The notes: a model not told the origin generated them from the sequence alone. 64,000 bases of DNA from Streptomyces sp. ALI-76-A (GCF_030287445.1 NZ_JASVWB010000002.1:6944001-7008000), one strand, 5' to 3'. Numbered from the stretch's first letter, positions 26,579-35,770 are shown. Numbers and translations are program-made.

Positions 26579-26717
26579 CGTCCGCGCGGCCATGGAGGGA
26601 AACAGGCGCCGGCTGTCGCCCGCGGCAGGCGGCAGGCGCGGAGGACCGGGCGGGAGAGCCCGTCCGCGCCGTCGGACCGGCGCCGGTGTCGTCTGTGATC
26701 AAGGAGAGTAGATCGTC

Positions 26718-26819
26718 ATGCCCAGCAGCAGTGCCACTTCGAACCGGACCGGCTCGAGCTCGCCCGGGGCACCACCGCCGAGCCCGTCGGACCGTGCCCT
26801 GCGAGGGGGTGCGGCCTGA
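26718..26819 (+). CDS. Possible 33-aa peptide translationally coupled to the amidotransferase
   Basis: The frame starts MPSSSATSNRTGSSS, is Ser/Pro/Gly/Ala-rich and ends DRALRGGAA. AAGGAG at 26701-26706 lies 11 nt before the ATG, and its stop overlaps the amidotransferase start (TGATG). Third-position GC is about 80 percent, lower than neighbouring genes, so coding status is uncertain: it could be a leader peptide that only couples translation, or a substrate of the adjacent ligase/amidotransferase. The amidotransferase has its own GAGGGGG site. No homology is recognised. Confidence 0.35.
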   Translation: MPSSSATSNRTGSSSPGAPPPSPSDRALRGGAA

Positions 26820-28603
26820 TGTGCGGCCTCAGCGGAGAGATACGTTTCGACGGTGGACGGCCGGACCTGGCGGCCGTCGAGCGGATGACCGACCGGCTCG
26901 CCGCCCGGGGGCCGGACGGCCGGGGCCTGTGGTCGCAGGGCGCCGTCGCGCTGGGCCACCGCCGGTTGAAGATCATCGACCTCTCCGAGTGCGGGGCCCA
27001 GCCGATGACCGACCCGGCCGGCCGGATCTCCGGTGTCTTCAACGGCTGCATCTACAACTACCAGGAGCTGCGCGACGAGCTGCGCGGTCTCGGCCACCGC
27101 TTCTTCTCCGGGTCCGACACCGAGGTGCTGCTCAAGGCGTACCAGCAGTGGGGAACCGCGTGCGTCGACCGCCTGTACGGGATGTTCGCGTTCGTCATCG
27201 TCGAACAGGCCACCGGCCGTGTCGTCCTCGGCCGTGACCGGCTGGGCATCAAACCGCTGTACCTGGCGCAGGCACCGGGACGGCTGCGTTTCGCCTCCTC
27301 CCTGCCGGCCCTGCTGGCGGGCGGCGGCGTCGACACCTCCCTCGACCCGGTCGCGCTGCACCAGTACATGAGCTGGCACGCCACCGTGGCGGCACCGCGC
27401 ACCGTCCTCGCGGGCGTCCGCAAGCTGCCCCCCGCCACCGTGCGCGTCGTGGAGCCGGACGGCGGCCACCGCGACCTCTGCTACTGGCAGCCGTCGTACA
27501 CACGCCGGCCGGAGTACGCGCACCTGGGCGCGGACGACTGGCGGGACGCGGTGCTGGACGCGCTGCGCACCGCCGTACGCCGCCGCATGGTCGCCGACGT
27601 GCCCGTGGGCGTGCTCCTGTCGGGCGGGCTCGACTCCAGCCTGATCGTGGCGCTGCTGGCCGACGAGGGGCAGCGCGACCTCGCGACGTTCAGCGTGGGC
27701 TTCGAGTCGGAGGGCGGCGAGGAGGGCGACGAGTTCCGCTACTCCGACCTGGTCGCCCGGCACTTCGACACCGACCACCACCAGCTGATGGTGCCCTCGG
27801 ACCGCGTGTCGACGGCCCTGGACGCGGCGGTCGAGGCGATGAGCGAGCCGATGATCAGCCACGACGTGGTGGCCTTCCACCTGCTGTCCGAGCAGGTGGC
27901 GAAGGAGGTCAAGGTCGTCCAGAGCGGCCAGGGCGCGGACGAGGTGTTCGCCGGCTACCACTGGTACCCGGACATGGCCGCCGTGCCCCGGGAACGGGAG
28001 CCCGAGGCGTACGCCGAGACGTACTTCGACCGGCCGCACGCCGACCTGACCGCCATCCTCCAGCCCCCCATGCTGCCCGGCCACGACGTGTCGGGCCGCT
28101 TCGTACGGGAGCACATGGCACGTCCCGGCGCGGAGACCGCCCTGGACGCGGCGCTGCGGCTCGACACCCATGTGATGCTCGTCGACGACCCGGTCAAGCG
28201 GGTCGACAACATGACCATGGACTGGGGCCTGGAGGCCCGCGTCCCGTTCCTCGACCACGAACTCGTGGAACTCGCCGCCGCCTGCCCGCCGGAGCTGAAG
28301 CTCGCCGACGGCGGCAAGGGCGTCCTCAAGGCCGCCGGCCGCCGGGTGCTGCCCGCGGAGGTCGTCGACCGGCCCAAGGGCTACTTCCCCGTCCCCGCCA
28401 TCAAGCACATGGCGGGCCCCGTCCTGGAACGGGTCCGCGAGGCCCTGTCGGCGCCCGAGGCCACCTCGCGGGGCGTCTTCCAGGACGCGTACGTGGCCAG
28501 GCTGCTGTCGGCGCCGGACGAGCACCGCACCAGGCGTGGGGCGAACGCACTGTGGCAGGTAGCTTTGCTGGAGATATGGCTGCAAACCCACGGAATCAGC
28601 TGA
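26819..28603 (+). CDS. Asparagine synthetase-like glutamine amidotransferase (N-acetylglutaminylglutamine amidotransferase type)
   Basis: A 594-aa class II amidotransferase. Cys2 in MCGLSGEIRFDG is the glutaminase nucleophile, and LLSGGLDSSLIVALL is the pyrophosphatase loop of the synthetase domain; both halves are complete. The sequence reads as the subgroup that amidates N-acetylglutaminylglutamine (NAGGN osmolyte pathway) rather than aspartate. In the classical NAGGN operon the dipeptide is built by a GNAT/ATP-grasp protein; here a GCS2-type ligase sits upstream instead. The ATG overlaps the preceding small frame, and the peptidase gene starts inside its 3' end. Confidence 0.85.
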   Translation: MCGLSGEIRFDGGRPDLAAVERMTDRLAARGPDGRGLWSQGAVALGHRRLKIIDLSECGAQPMTDPAGRISGVFNGCIYNYQELRDELRGLGHRFFSGSDTEVLLKAYQQWGTACVDRLYGMFAFVIVEQATGRVVLGRDRLGIKPLYLAQAPGRLRFASSLPALLAGGGVDTSLDPVALHQYMSWHATVAAPRTVLAGVRKLPPATVRVVEPDGGHRDLCYWQPSYTRRPEYAHLGADDWRDAVLDALRTAVRRRMVADVPVGVLLSGGLDSSLIVALLADEGQRDLATFSVGFESEGGEEGDEFRYSDLVARHFDTDHHQLMVPSDRVSTALDAAVEAMSEPMISHDVVAFHLLSEQVAKEVKVVQSGQGADEVFAGYHWYPDMAAVPREREPEAYAETYFDRPHADLTAILQPPMLPGHDVSGRFVREHMARPGAETALDAALRLDTHVMLVDDPVKRVDNMTMDWGLEARVPFLDHELVELAAACPPELKLADGGKGVLKAAGRRVLPAEVVDRPKGYFPVPAIKHMAGPVLERVREALSAPEATSRGVFQDAYVARLLSAPDEHRTRRGANALWQVALLEIWLQTHGIS

Positions 28604-30927
28604 CCGGGGCGCGGGGCGCCGACGCCCCGCGCCCGGCCCCTCCCTTCCGCGCCCCCGCCGGCCGGGACACCGCCGACGGGGCGACGTGGCGGTCCGAGGA
28701 CCACGGGGATCGGCGGAACGACAGCGATCACCGGGAGCACGGCCCCGCCTCGGTGACGGCCGGGGCGGCCACCGTCCCGACGCCGGCGTACACGGCTCCG
28801 GCGCCGGTGCCCCTGCCCGACGCCGCCGCGCCGCGTGACGTCCCGCAACGGCTGACGTCCCACGGCTGCTGGTACCCGTCGGTGGACCCCAGCGGCAGGC
28901 ACGTCGCGTTCATCTGCGACCGCGGCGGGGTCCCGCAGCTGTGGACCGGACCGGTCGACGGACACGAGGTCCACCTGCTGGACTTCGACCCCCACCCTGT
29001 CAAGGAGGTGGCCTGGTCGCCGGACGGCCGCTGGATCGCCTACACCACGGCCCCGGGCGGCGGCGAACACACCCGGGTGCTGTGCGTACGGCCCGACGGG
29101 ACCGGGCGACGCGTCCTGGCCGGTGCCGAGCCCGGCAGCTCCGCGCACCTGGGCTGCTGGCAGCACGACGGCTCGGCGGTGGCCGTCACCGTCGCCGAAC
29201 CGGTCTTCGGGCGGGGCGAGACGGACCCCGCGGAGCGGCCCGCCCGGGAGGAGCCGGGCCTCGCCGACCCGCGCACGTACACCGCCGGCCATCCGGCGGG
29301 CTGGGCCGCCCGCGACGGCCAGGCCGTGCTGCTGGGCGGCCCGCACCACGGCGACCCGGCGGGCCGCGACGGGAGGCCGGCCGGTGCCGCCGGTGTGGCC
29401 GGGCTGCGAGGTGCTCCCGAGGCACACGGCGGGGCAGCCGGCCAGGTGAGCCCGGACGGGGCGGCCGGCGGCGGGCTGGCCGCCTACCTCGTGGACCCCG
29501 AGGGGGTGGCGGCGCCCGCCCTGCTGGCGGTCGAACGGGGCGCCGCCACGCTGCGCGTGTGCGACCTCAGCCAGGACGGACGGCTGGCGCTGGTGCGCCG
29601 GGGGCCGCGCGGCCGGCGGGAAGCCCTCGTCGTGCGCACCGCCGACCTGCGGATCACCTGCACCCTGCCGGTCGCCGACGGGGACCCCTGGATCGGCCGC
29701 TTCTCCCCGGACGGCAGGACGCTGTGGCTGCGCAGCGACGCCGCACGCGAGTTCGCCGCGCTGTTCGCCCTCCGCCTCGGCCCCGAGGGGGAGCGGCTGG
29801 GGCTGACCGTCGCCGCCGAGCGCGAGGACTGCGGACTGGAACTGCTGGCGTTCGGCCGGGACGGCCACACCGCGGCCCTGGCCTGGAACGTGCGCGGAGC
29901 CTGCGAGCTGGAACTCGCCGCCGTCACGCAGACCCCCACCGGGGACGTCCTGGCCGGCCCGCCGCGGCCGGTGCCGCTGCTGCACGAGGTGGTGACCCGG
30001 ATCGCGCGGACCGACGACCGGTCGGGACCGGTGGTGGCGCTGTCCGGGTCACAGCGCCGCCCCGGTGTGTGGTGGCTGCCGGAGGGCACCGCGCTGCGCA
30101 CCGGGTGGTCGTCCCGGGACGAGGACGCCGTCCCCCCGGGCCGGCCGCCCGTCCGCCCCGTGCCGCTGCGGCTGACGGCACGCGACGGCCTGCCGCTGAG
30201 CGGTTGGTACTACCGCGCGCCGGGCCGGGGCCCGGCGGAACCGGCGCCCTGCGTGATCCATCTGCACGGCGGGCCGGAGGAGCAGGAACGGCCCGTGTTC
30301 AACCCCCTCTACCACGAGCTGCTGGGCCGCGGTCTGGACGTCTTCGCCCCGGACGTGCGCGGCTCCTCGGGGCACGGCCGGTCCTTCGTCGACGCCGACC
30401 TGGGCACGGGCCGGTTCGCCGCGATCCAGGACGTCGCCGACTGCGCGGCCCACGCCGTGGTGAGCGGTCTGGCGGATCCCCGGCGGCTGGCCGTCATGGG
30501 CCGCTCGTACGGCGGCTACCTGGTGATGGCCTCCCTCGTGTGGCACCCGGACCTGTTCCGCACCGGCGTCGCGGCCTGCGGCATGTCCGACTTCGCGACC
30601 TTCTACGCCGGCACCGAGCCGTGGATCGCGGAATCGGCCGCGCACAAGTACGGCCACCCGGAACGCGACCGCGACCTGCTGCACGCGCTGTCCCCGATGA
30701 CCCGCGTCGACGCGCTGCGGGTCCCGCTGCTCGCCGTCCACGGCGAGCACGACACCAACGTGCCGTTCGGCGAGTCCGAGCAGTTCGTCCGCGCCGCCCG
30801 CGAACGGGGCCTGGCTGCCGAGCTGTTGACCCTGCGCAACGAAGGGCACGACTTCCTGCGCGCGGACAGCCGGCAGATCTTCCGCCGGGCCGCCGCCGAC
30901 TGGATCGAACGGCACCTCGCCGACTGA
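28576..30927 (+). CDS. S9-family prolyl oligopeptidase-like serine peptidase
   Basis: A 783-aa cytoplasmic peptidase: N-terminal 70 residues rich in Pro/Ala/Arg/His, a beta-propeller (about 80-520, with WSPDGRWIAY and FSPDGRTLWLRS blades) and an alpha/beta-hydrolase domain. Catalytic residues are Ser in MGRSYGGYLVM, Asp in HGEHDTNVPF and His in NEGHDFLRA. ATG at 28576 has GGAG 5 nt upstream and overlaps the amidotransferase by 28 nt; an earlier ATG at 28552 is possible. No signal peptide. It could recycle the product of the upstream ligase/amidotransferase, as the peptidase does in NAGGN-type trios (inference). Confidence 0.88.
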   Translation: MAANPRNQLTGARGADAPRPAPPFRAPAGRDTADGATWRSEDHGDRRNDSDHREHGPASVTAGAATVPTPAYTAPAPVPLPDAAAPRDVPQRLTSHGCWYPSVDPSGRHVAFICDRGGVPQLWTGPVDGHEVHLLDFDPHPVKEVAWSPDGRWIAYTTAPGGGEHTRVLCVRPDGTGRRVLAGAEPGSSAHLGCWQHDGSAVAVTVAEPVFGRGETDPAERPAREEPGLADPRTYTAGHPAGWAARDGQAVLLGGPHHGDPAGRDGRPAGAAGVAGLRGAPEAHGGAAGQVSPDGAAGGGLAAYLVDPEGVAAPALLAVERGAATLRVCDLSQDGRLALVRRGPRGRREALVVRTADLRITCTLPVADGDPWIGRFSPDGRTLWLRSDAAREFAALFALRLGPEGERLGLTVAAEREDCGLELLAFGRDGHTAALAWNVRGACELELAAVTQTPTGDVLAGPPRPVPLLHEVVTRIARTDDRSGPVVALSGSQRRPGVWWLPEGTALRTGWSSRDEDAVPPGRPPVRPVPLRLTARDGLPLSGWYYRAPGRGPAEPAPCVIHLHGGPEEQERPVFNPLYHELLGRGLDVFAPDVRGSSGHGRSFVDADLGTGRFAAIQDVADCAAHAVVSGLADPRRLAVMGRSYGGYLVMASLVWHPDLFRTGVAACGMSDFATFYAGTEPWIAESAAHKYGHPERDRDLLHALSPMTRVDALRVPLLAVHGEHDTNVPFGESEQFVRAARERGLAAELLTLRNEGHDFLRADSRQIFRRAAADWIERHLAD

Positions 30928-31006
30928 GCGGCGTCCGCACCCGCTCGTTATCATGGTCCCTTCAAGCCGGAGGCCGGGAGGCCGGAGAGTCGGGTGGCCG
31001 GGGAAC

Positions 31007-31921
31007 ATGCTGACTGAGGTCACCGCGACCCGCTACATCGAGCCCCTGCGGTCCGGCGGATCCGTCCCCGCGGTCGTCGAGGCCGACGACCTGGGCACCT
31101 ACGTCGTCAAGTTCACCGGCTCCGCGCAGGGCAGGAAGGCCCTGGTCGCCGAGGTGATCGTGGGCGAGCTGGCACGCGCCCTCGGGCTGCGCCTCCCCGA
31201 ACTCGTGCTGGTCCGCTTCGACCCGGCCATCGCCGCCGGCGAGCCCCACCAGGAGGTGCGGGACCTGCACGGCGCGAGCGCGGGGACCAACCTCGGCATG
31301 GACTACCTGCCGGGGGCGCGGGACTTCACCCCCCAGATCGCCCAGGCCTTCCGCGTGGACCCCCTGGAGGCGGGCCGCGTCGTCTGGCTCGACGCTCTGA
31401 CCGCCAACGTCGACCGTACGGTGCACAGCTCCAACCTGCTGCTCTGGCCCACCCTCGGCATCGCGCCCCCGCGCCTGTGGCTGATCGACCACGGTGCCGC
31501 GCTGGTCTTCCACCACCGCTGGGACGGCTCGGACCCGGAGAAGGCGTACGACTTCCGCCACCACGCGCTCGGCTCCTACGCGCCCGACGTGCGGGCCGCC
31601 GACGCGGAACTGGCGCCCAAGGTCACCGAAGAGCTGCTGCGCCGGATCACCGCCGAGGTCCCGGACGCGTGGCTGGCCGGCGAGGAGGGCTTCGCGACCC
31701 CGGACGACGTCCGCGCGGCGTACGTCGAGCACCTGCACGCGCGCGTGCGGGCCTCCGCCGCCTGGCTCCCCACCGACTTCCCCACCCGGGAGGAACTCGC
31801 CGCCGAGGAGGCCCAGCGCGCGGCGAGGACACAGCAGGGCCGCCCGGACTGGCTCAAGCGGGTCCCCGACCTGCACGGCAAGCCGGCGGCGGAACAGGAT
31901 TGGTCGGTGCACCTGGGATGA
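31007..31921 (+). CDS. HipA-like kinase-fold protein
   Basis: A 304-aa protein with a reduced HipA/PI-kinase-like fold: VVKFTGSAQGRKALVAEVIVGELARALGL gives the P-loop-like lysine and the E of the N-lobe (VVKFTGSAQGRKA, then LVAEVIVGELARALGL), WLDALTANVDRTVHSSNLLLW the catalytic D-x-x-x-N (DALTANVDR), and LWLIDHGAAL the metal-binding DHG. The start at 31007 follows GGGGAA; the upstream in-frame region is noncoding-like. No HipB antitoxin-like HTH gene is adjacent. Instead its stop overlaps the next gene (ATGA). Confidence 0.8.
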   Translation: MLTEVTATRYIEPLRSGGSVPAVVEADDLGTYVVKFTGSAQGRKALVAEVIVGELARALGLRLPELVLVRFDPAIAAGEPHQEVRDLHGASAGTNLGMDYLPGARDFTPQIAQAFRVDPLEAGRVVWLDALTANVDRTVHSSNLLLWPTLGIAPPRLWLIDHGAALVFHHRWDGSDPEKAYDFRHHALGSYAPDVRAADAELAPKVTEELLRRITAEVPDAWLAGEEGFATPDDVRAAYVEHLHARVRASAAWLPTDFPTREELAAEEAQRAARTQQGRPDWLKRVPDLHGKPAAEQDWSVHLG

Positions 31922-32208
31922 CAGCTCAGCCGGATGTCCAGCGGGTCGAGATCGAGTACTGCACGCAGTGCCGCTGGCTGCCGCGTGCCGCCTGGCTGGC
32001 CCAGGAGCTCCTGACGACCTTCGAGACCGAGCTCACGGAGCTGTCCCTGAAGCCCGGCACGGGCGGCGTCTTCGTCGTCCGGGTGAACGGCGAGGTGGTG
32101 TGGGACCGCCGCGAGCAGGGCTTCCCGGAGCCCACGGCCGTCAAGCAGGCGGTACGCGACCGAGTGGCCCCCGAGAAGTCCCTGGGCCACTCGGACCGGT
32201 CCGGGTGA
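31918..32208 (+). CDS. SelT/SelW/SelH-family (Rdx) thioredoxin-like protein
   Basis: A 96-aa selenoprotein-W-like fold with a CxxC redox motif, C15-T-Q-C18 in VEIEYCTQCRWLPRAAWLAQ, and the family segment VFVVRVNGEVVWDRREQGFPE. Cysteine replaces selenocysteine. Members are small cytoplasmic thiol-redox proteins; the partner is unknown. Its ATG overlaps the HipA-like kinase stop by 4 nt, so the two are made together. It is convergent with aceB, with 3 bp between the stops. Confidence 0.88.
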   Translation: MTAQPDVQRVEIEYCTQCRWLPRAAWLAQELLTTFETELTELSLKPGTGGVFVVRVNGEVVWDRREQGFPEPTAVKQAVRDRVAPEKSLGHSDRSG

Positions 32209-32211
32209 GCG

Positions 32212-33846
32212 TCAGCCCTTGAGCTGCTCGTACGCCGGCAGCGTCAGGAAGTCCGCGTAGTCCTCGTCGAGGGCGACCTCCAGGAGCAGGTCGTGGGCCT
32301 GCTGCCAGTGACCGGCGGCGAAGGCCTGCTCACCGAGTTCGCTCCGGATGGCGCGCAGATCCTCGGCGGCGACCTCGCGGGCCAGCTCCGGGGTGACCCG
32401 CACCGTCGTCCCGTCGCGCTCGAACTCGACGCCCGCGTTGATCCACTGCCAGATCTGCGAGCGGGAGATCTCGGCGGTCGCCGCGTCCTCCATGAGGTTG
32501 AAGATGGCGACCGCGCCGACACCGCGCAGCCAGGCCTCGATGTACCGGATGCCGACCTGGACGGCGTTGACGAGGCCGTCGTACGTCGGCCGGGCGTCCA
32601 GCGAGTCGATCGCGATCAGGTCGGCCGCCTTGACGTCGACGTCCTCGCGCAGCCGGTCCTTCTGGTTCGGCTTGTCGCCGAGGACGCGGTCGAAGGACTC
32701 CATGGCGATCGGGACCAGGTCCGGGTGGGCCACCCACGATCCGTCGAAGCCGTCGTTCGCCTCGCGGTCCTTGTCGGCCTTCACCTTCTCGAACGCGACC
32801 TTGTTGACCTCCTGGTCGCGCCGGGACGGGATGAACGCCGCCATGCCGCCGATCGCGTGCGCCCCACGCTTGTGGCAGGTGCGGACGAGGAGTTCGGTGT
32901 ACGCCCGCATGAACGGGGCGGTCATCGTCACCGCGTTGCGGTCCGGCAGGACGAACCTGGCACCGCCGTCACGGAAGTTCTTGACGACGGAGAACAGGTA
33001 GTCCCAGCGGCCGGCGTTCAACCCGGAGGCGTGGTCGCGCAGTTCGTAGAGGATCTCCTCCATCTCGTACGCGGCCGTGATCGTCTCGATCAGCACGGTG
33101 GCGCGGACGGTGCCCTGCGGAATGCCGACATAGTCCTGCGCGAAGACGAAGACGTCGTTCCAGAGGCGGGCTTCGAGGTGCGACTCGGTCTTGGGGAGGT
33201 AGAAGTACGGGCCCTTGCCGAGGTCGAGCAGCCGCTGGGCGTTGTGGAAGAAGTAGAGGCCGAAGTCGACGAGGGCGCCGGGGACCTGACCGCCGTCGGC
33301 GTCGACGAGGTGACGCTCGTCGAGGTGCCAGCCGCGCGGGCGCATGACGACGGTGGCGAGTTCGTCGTTGTCCTTCAGGGCGTACGACTTGCCGGACCCC
33401 GGGTCGGTGAAGTCGATGCTCCGGGTGTACGCGTCGACCAGGTTGATCTGTCCGAGGACGACGTTCTCCCAGGTCGGCGCCGAGGCGTCCTCGAAGTCCG
33501 CGAGCCAGACCCTGGCGCCCGAGTTGAGGGCGTTGATCGTCATCTTCCGGTCGGTGGGGCCGGTGATCTCGACCCGGCGGTCGTTCAGGGCCGGTGGCGC
33601 GGGGGCCACGCTCCAGGAGTCGTCCGCGCGGATCGCGGCGGTCTCCGGGAGGAAGTCGAGGGTGCAGGTGCGGGCGATCTCGGCGCGGCGTTCGGCGCGG
33701 CGGGCGAGGAGCTCGTCCCGCCGGGGCGTGAACCGGCGGTGCAGCTCGGCCACGAAGGCGAGGGCCGCCTCGGTGAGGACCTCCTCCTGCCGGGGCAGGG
33801 GCTCGGAGTCGACGATGGCCAGCGGGGACGGCGCTGGTGCGGACAT
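32212..33846 (-). CDS. aceB: Malate synthase A
   Basis: Condenses glyoxylate with acetyl-CoA to malate. The 544-aa length fits the A isoform. [33 protein letters not shown] and [18 protein letters not shown] are conserved active-site segments; [19 protein letters not shown] and [12 protein letters not shown] carry the Mg- and glyoxylate-binding residues. In this setting it drains glyoxylate made by ureide degradation. Its promoter region holds TTCC-N7-GGAA adjacent to TTCAAT-N5-GTTGAT, matching the allB promoter. Confidence 0.96.
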   Translation of the reverse strand: MSAPAPSPLAIVDSEPLPRQEEVLTEAALAFVAELHRRFTPRRDELLARRAERRAEIARTCTLDFLPETAAIRADDSWSVAPAPPALNDRRVEITGPTDRKMTINALNSGARVWLADFEDASAPTWENVVLGQINLVDAYTRSIDFTDPGSGKSYALKDNDELATVVMRPRGWHLDERHLVDADGGQVPGALVDFGLYFFHNAQRLLDLGKGPYFYLPKTESHLEARLWNDVFVFAQDYVGIPQGTVRATVLIETITAAYEMEEILYELRDHASGLNAGRWDYLFSVVKNFRDGGARFVLPDRNAVTMTAPFMRAYTELLVRTCHKRGAHAIGGMAAFIPSRRDQEVNKVAFEKVKADKDREANDGFDGSWVAHPDLVPIAMESFDRVLGDKPNQKDRLREDVDVKAADLIAIDSLDARPTYDGLVNAVQVGIRYIEAWLRGVGAVAIFNLMEDAATAEISRSQIWQWINAGVEFERDGTTVRVTPELAREVAAEDLRAIRSELGEQAFAAGHWQQAHDLLLEVALDEDYADFLTLPAYEQLKG

Positions 33847-33952
33847 GAGCTGTCACTTCCTTCAGCGAGCGTGGCACCGGGTGCCGGGCGACCCGGGTGG
33901 GGCGGTCCGCGCCCGGGCAGCGGCAGGGCGCTTCTGATCAGTGGATACTAGT

Positions 33953-33985
33953 TTCCTCATGGTGGAACTTCAATGTTCTGTTGAT
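33953..33985. promoter_or_regulatory. Composite operator upstream of aceB
   Basis: TTCCTCATGGTGGAA (33953-33967) and TTCAATGTTCTGTTGAT (33969-33985) lie one base apart. Read on the aceB coding strand this is ATCAACAGAACATTGAA, a G, then TTCCACCATGAGGAA. The same order with no gap is found at 36769-36800 before allB. It is 107 nt or more upstream of the aceB start. Confidence 0.6.
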
Positions 33986-34092
33986 GTCGAGATTCTCCAT
34001 GCCGAGCCGGGATGGCGCCCCGTGCCACCCTCATCACCGAAGGTGCGCGGGTCCCTCTGTGCGCGGGCCCTTCTCGCTCAGGACGTGCCCCT

Positions 34093-34692
34093 TCACTCGA
34101 GATGCGCGAGATCCGCCGCGGTGTCGATGTCGTACGGCCGCGCCACGTCCCCGCACTCGACGAGCGTGATCGCCTCCTCGTGCGCCCTCAGGTAGGCGCG
34201 CGCCCCCCGGTCCCCGGTGGCCGTCGCGGCGACGCCCGCCCAGTGCGCGGCACCGAGCAGGACGGGATGCCCGCGCACCCCGTCGTAGGCGGCGGCCACC
34301 AGTGACGTCTCGTCCCGTCCGGCGGCGAGCACTCGGGCCATCGCCTCGGCCCCGATGCCGGGCTGGTCGACGAGCGCGACCAGCGCGGCCCGCGCCCGCG
34401 TCCCGGCGAGCGAACCGAGCCCGGCCCGCAGCGAGGAACCCATGCCGTCGGCCCAGTCCGGGTTCTCCACGAGCACACAGTCACCGAGCCGGGCCCGCTC
34501 CCGTACGGCGTCCGCCGCGGCCCCGAGGACCACGTGGACGCGGGCGCAGCCGGCCGCGCGCAGCACGCCGGCCGCGTGTTCCACCAGGGGCCTGCCCCGG
34601 TGCGGCAGCAGCGCCTTGGGCCGCCCGCCGAGCCGCCGTCCGCCGCCGGCCGCGAGCAGCAGCCCGGCCGTCCACTGTTCGTTCACCGTCAT
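34093..34692 (-). CDS. MocA-like nucleotidyltransferase (molybdenum cofactor cytidylyltransferase type)
   Basis: A 199-aa NTP transferase. LLLAAGGGRRLGGRPKALLPHRGRPLVEH is the N-terminal nucleotide-binding motif (LLLAAGGGRRLGG, RPKALLPHRG), GMGSSLRAGL and ALVALVDQPGI carry the metal-binding aspartate, and GVRGHPVLLG the conserved GHP motif of MocA/MobA-like enzymes. A MocA function would serve molybdenum hydroxylases such as xanthine dehydrogenase, fitting the purine context, but no xanthine dehydrogenase gene is in the window. Start ATG at 34692. Confidence 0.82.
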   Translation of the reverse strand: MTVNEQWTAGLLLAAGGGRRLGGRPKALLPHRGRPLVEHAAGVLRAAGCARVHVVLGAAADAVRERARLGDCVLVENPDWADGMGSSLRAGLGSLAGTRARAALVALVDQPGIGAEAMARVLAAGRDETSLVAAAYDGVRGHPVLLGAAHWAGVAATATGDRGARAYLRAHEEAITLVECGDVARPYDIDTAADLAHLE

Positions 34693-34883
34693 GCGTCCTG
34701 CATACCCGACGCCCGGGCGGGTGCCCGGTCGCGGGGCTGATTTTCGGTCCTGGCGGTGGCGGACCCGCCCCCGGGTGGCGTTTACTGACCGGCGTCCCCC
34801 GGCGCCCGGACAGCGCCCGCGGGGGGCGCCCGGCGGGAGCGGGACGTGCAGGCGCACAACGGCGTGCGAGGGGGAGGGCTGTG

Positions 34884-35201
34884 GTGCGGAGCTTGGAGCA
34901 GAGACCGGTGACCGGCGGCGACGAGAACCTTCGGGTGGTGGAACTGCGGACCGCGGTGTCCCGGCTGCGCCGCCAACTCGCCGCTCACCCCGCGGAGTTC
35001 CCCGACCGCGCCATCGCGGAGGACGAACTCGCCGCGCTGGCCGCGATGACGGTCGACGGGGCCGTGGACATCGCGCGCCTGCGCAGCTCGTTACTGCTGA
35101 TCGCCGGGGCGATCGGCTCGGTCAGCGCCCTGGCCCGGGGATTGTCGGAGGTCCGCGCCGCGGTGGACGGCTTCGGCGGACCGCCGCGCGGGCGGCGCTA
35201 G
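34884..35201 (+). CDS. DUF5955-type small protein
   Basis: About 105 aa. The sequence VVELRTAVSRLRRQLAAHPAEFPDRAIAEDELAALAAM followed by RLRSSLLLIAGAIGSVSALA fits a small Streptomyces family I remember as DUF5955 (key parts: LRRQLAAHPAEFPDR and LLLIAGAIGSVSAL). It is helical, with an amphipathic or membrane-associated C-terminal helix. The start is one of two adjacent GTGs (34881, 34884) with GGGGAGGG just upstream. The last 4 nt overlap the convergent gene. Function unknown. Confidence 0.65.
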   Translation: MRSLEQRPVTGGDENLRVVELRTAVSRLRRQLAAHPAEFPDRAIAEDELAALAAMTVDGAVDIARLRSSLLLIAGAIGSVSALARGLSEVRAAVDGFGGPPRGRR

Positions 35202-35710
35202 GCCACGTCGGCGCCTCTGCTGCACGCGCCGTCCGCCCGGCCGTTCAGGAGCCGTCCGCCCCCGGCCCGCATGCCCCGCTCCAGCCCGAGCTGGAGGTCG
35301 TGCAGGGCCGCCTCGAAGTCGTGGTGGCCCTTCGAGCCGCGGTACTCCCGCCCGTCCAGCCGCAGGGAGGTGGTCAGGACCCCCTCGTCCGGGCCGCGCC
35401 CGGGGCCGGCCGGGCCGCCGAGTCGCAGGGCGCAGCGCAGCGCGCCCGTCCGTACGCCCCGTCCCTCGACGTCGACGGGGAGCGGCAGCTCCCACTCCAG
35501 CAGGCAGGAGCACAGCGCCCCGTCGAAGAAGGCGAACATCGCCGCGGGCAACGCGCCGCCCAGCGCGCCGAGATCGTCCATCGTGTCGCCCTCGAAGGGG
35601 ACACCCCTGATCGTGACGCGGATCAGCTCCCGGCCGTCGGACTCGAAGACGACCGCCTCCGAGCCGTGCCGGTCGGTGCAGCGGCCGGGCCACTGCTGTA
35701 AGCCGGTCAT
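35198..35710 (-). CDS. DUF6304-type hypothetical protein
   Basis: A 170-aa cytoplasmic protein I associate with DUF6304 by pattern: RVTIRGVPFEGDTMDDL, FDGALCSCLLEWELPLPV, TTSLRLDGREYRG and DFEAALHDLQLGL. It has no signal or membrane segment. Nothing in the sequence points to an enzymatic site. It is convergent with the DUF5955 gene and lies downstream of allR on the same strand; the 60-bp spacer contains imperfect repeats of gtcctcacgc type. Confidence 0.6.
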   Translation of the reverse strand: MTGLQQWPGRCTDRHGSEAVVFESDGRELIRVTIRGVPFEGDTMDDLGALGGALPAAMFAFFDGALCSCLLEWELPLPVDVEGRGVRTGALRCALRLGGPAGPGRGPDEGVLTTSLRLDGREYRGSKGHHDFEAALHDLQLGLERGMRAGGGRLLNGRADGACSRGADVA

Positions 35711-35770
35711 CCCGTCATGTCCTCACGCGGTCGTGTCCTTGTGCCGCCCGGTCCTCACGCCGTCACGTCC

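Noticed and set aside
26571..26711. 46-codon frame overlapping the ligase stop
   Set aside because: GTG start has no ribosome site, composition is Arg/Gly-rich and unlike a protein; the 33-codon frame after it is better supported.
26819..28603. Lasso-peptide cyclase for the asparagine synthetase-like gene
   Set aside because: Both the N-terminal glutaminase and the NAGGN-type features are intact, and no lasso leader peptidase or PqqD-like recognition gene is nearby; the small frame lacks a lasso precursor pattern.
32293..33951. 552-codon plus-strand frame opposite aceB
   Set aside because: Antisense shadow of malate synthase, whose motifs are unmistakable on the minus strand.
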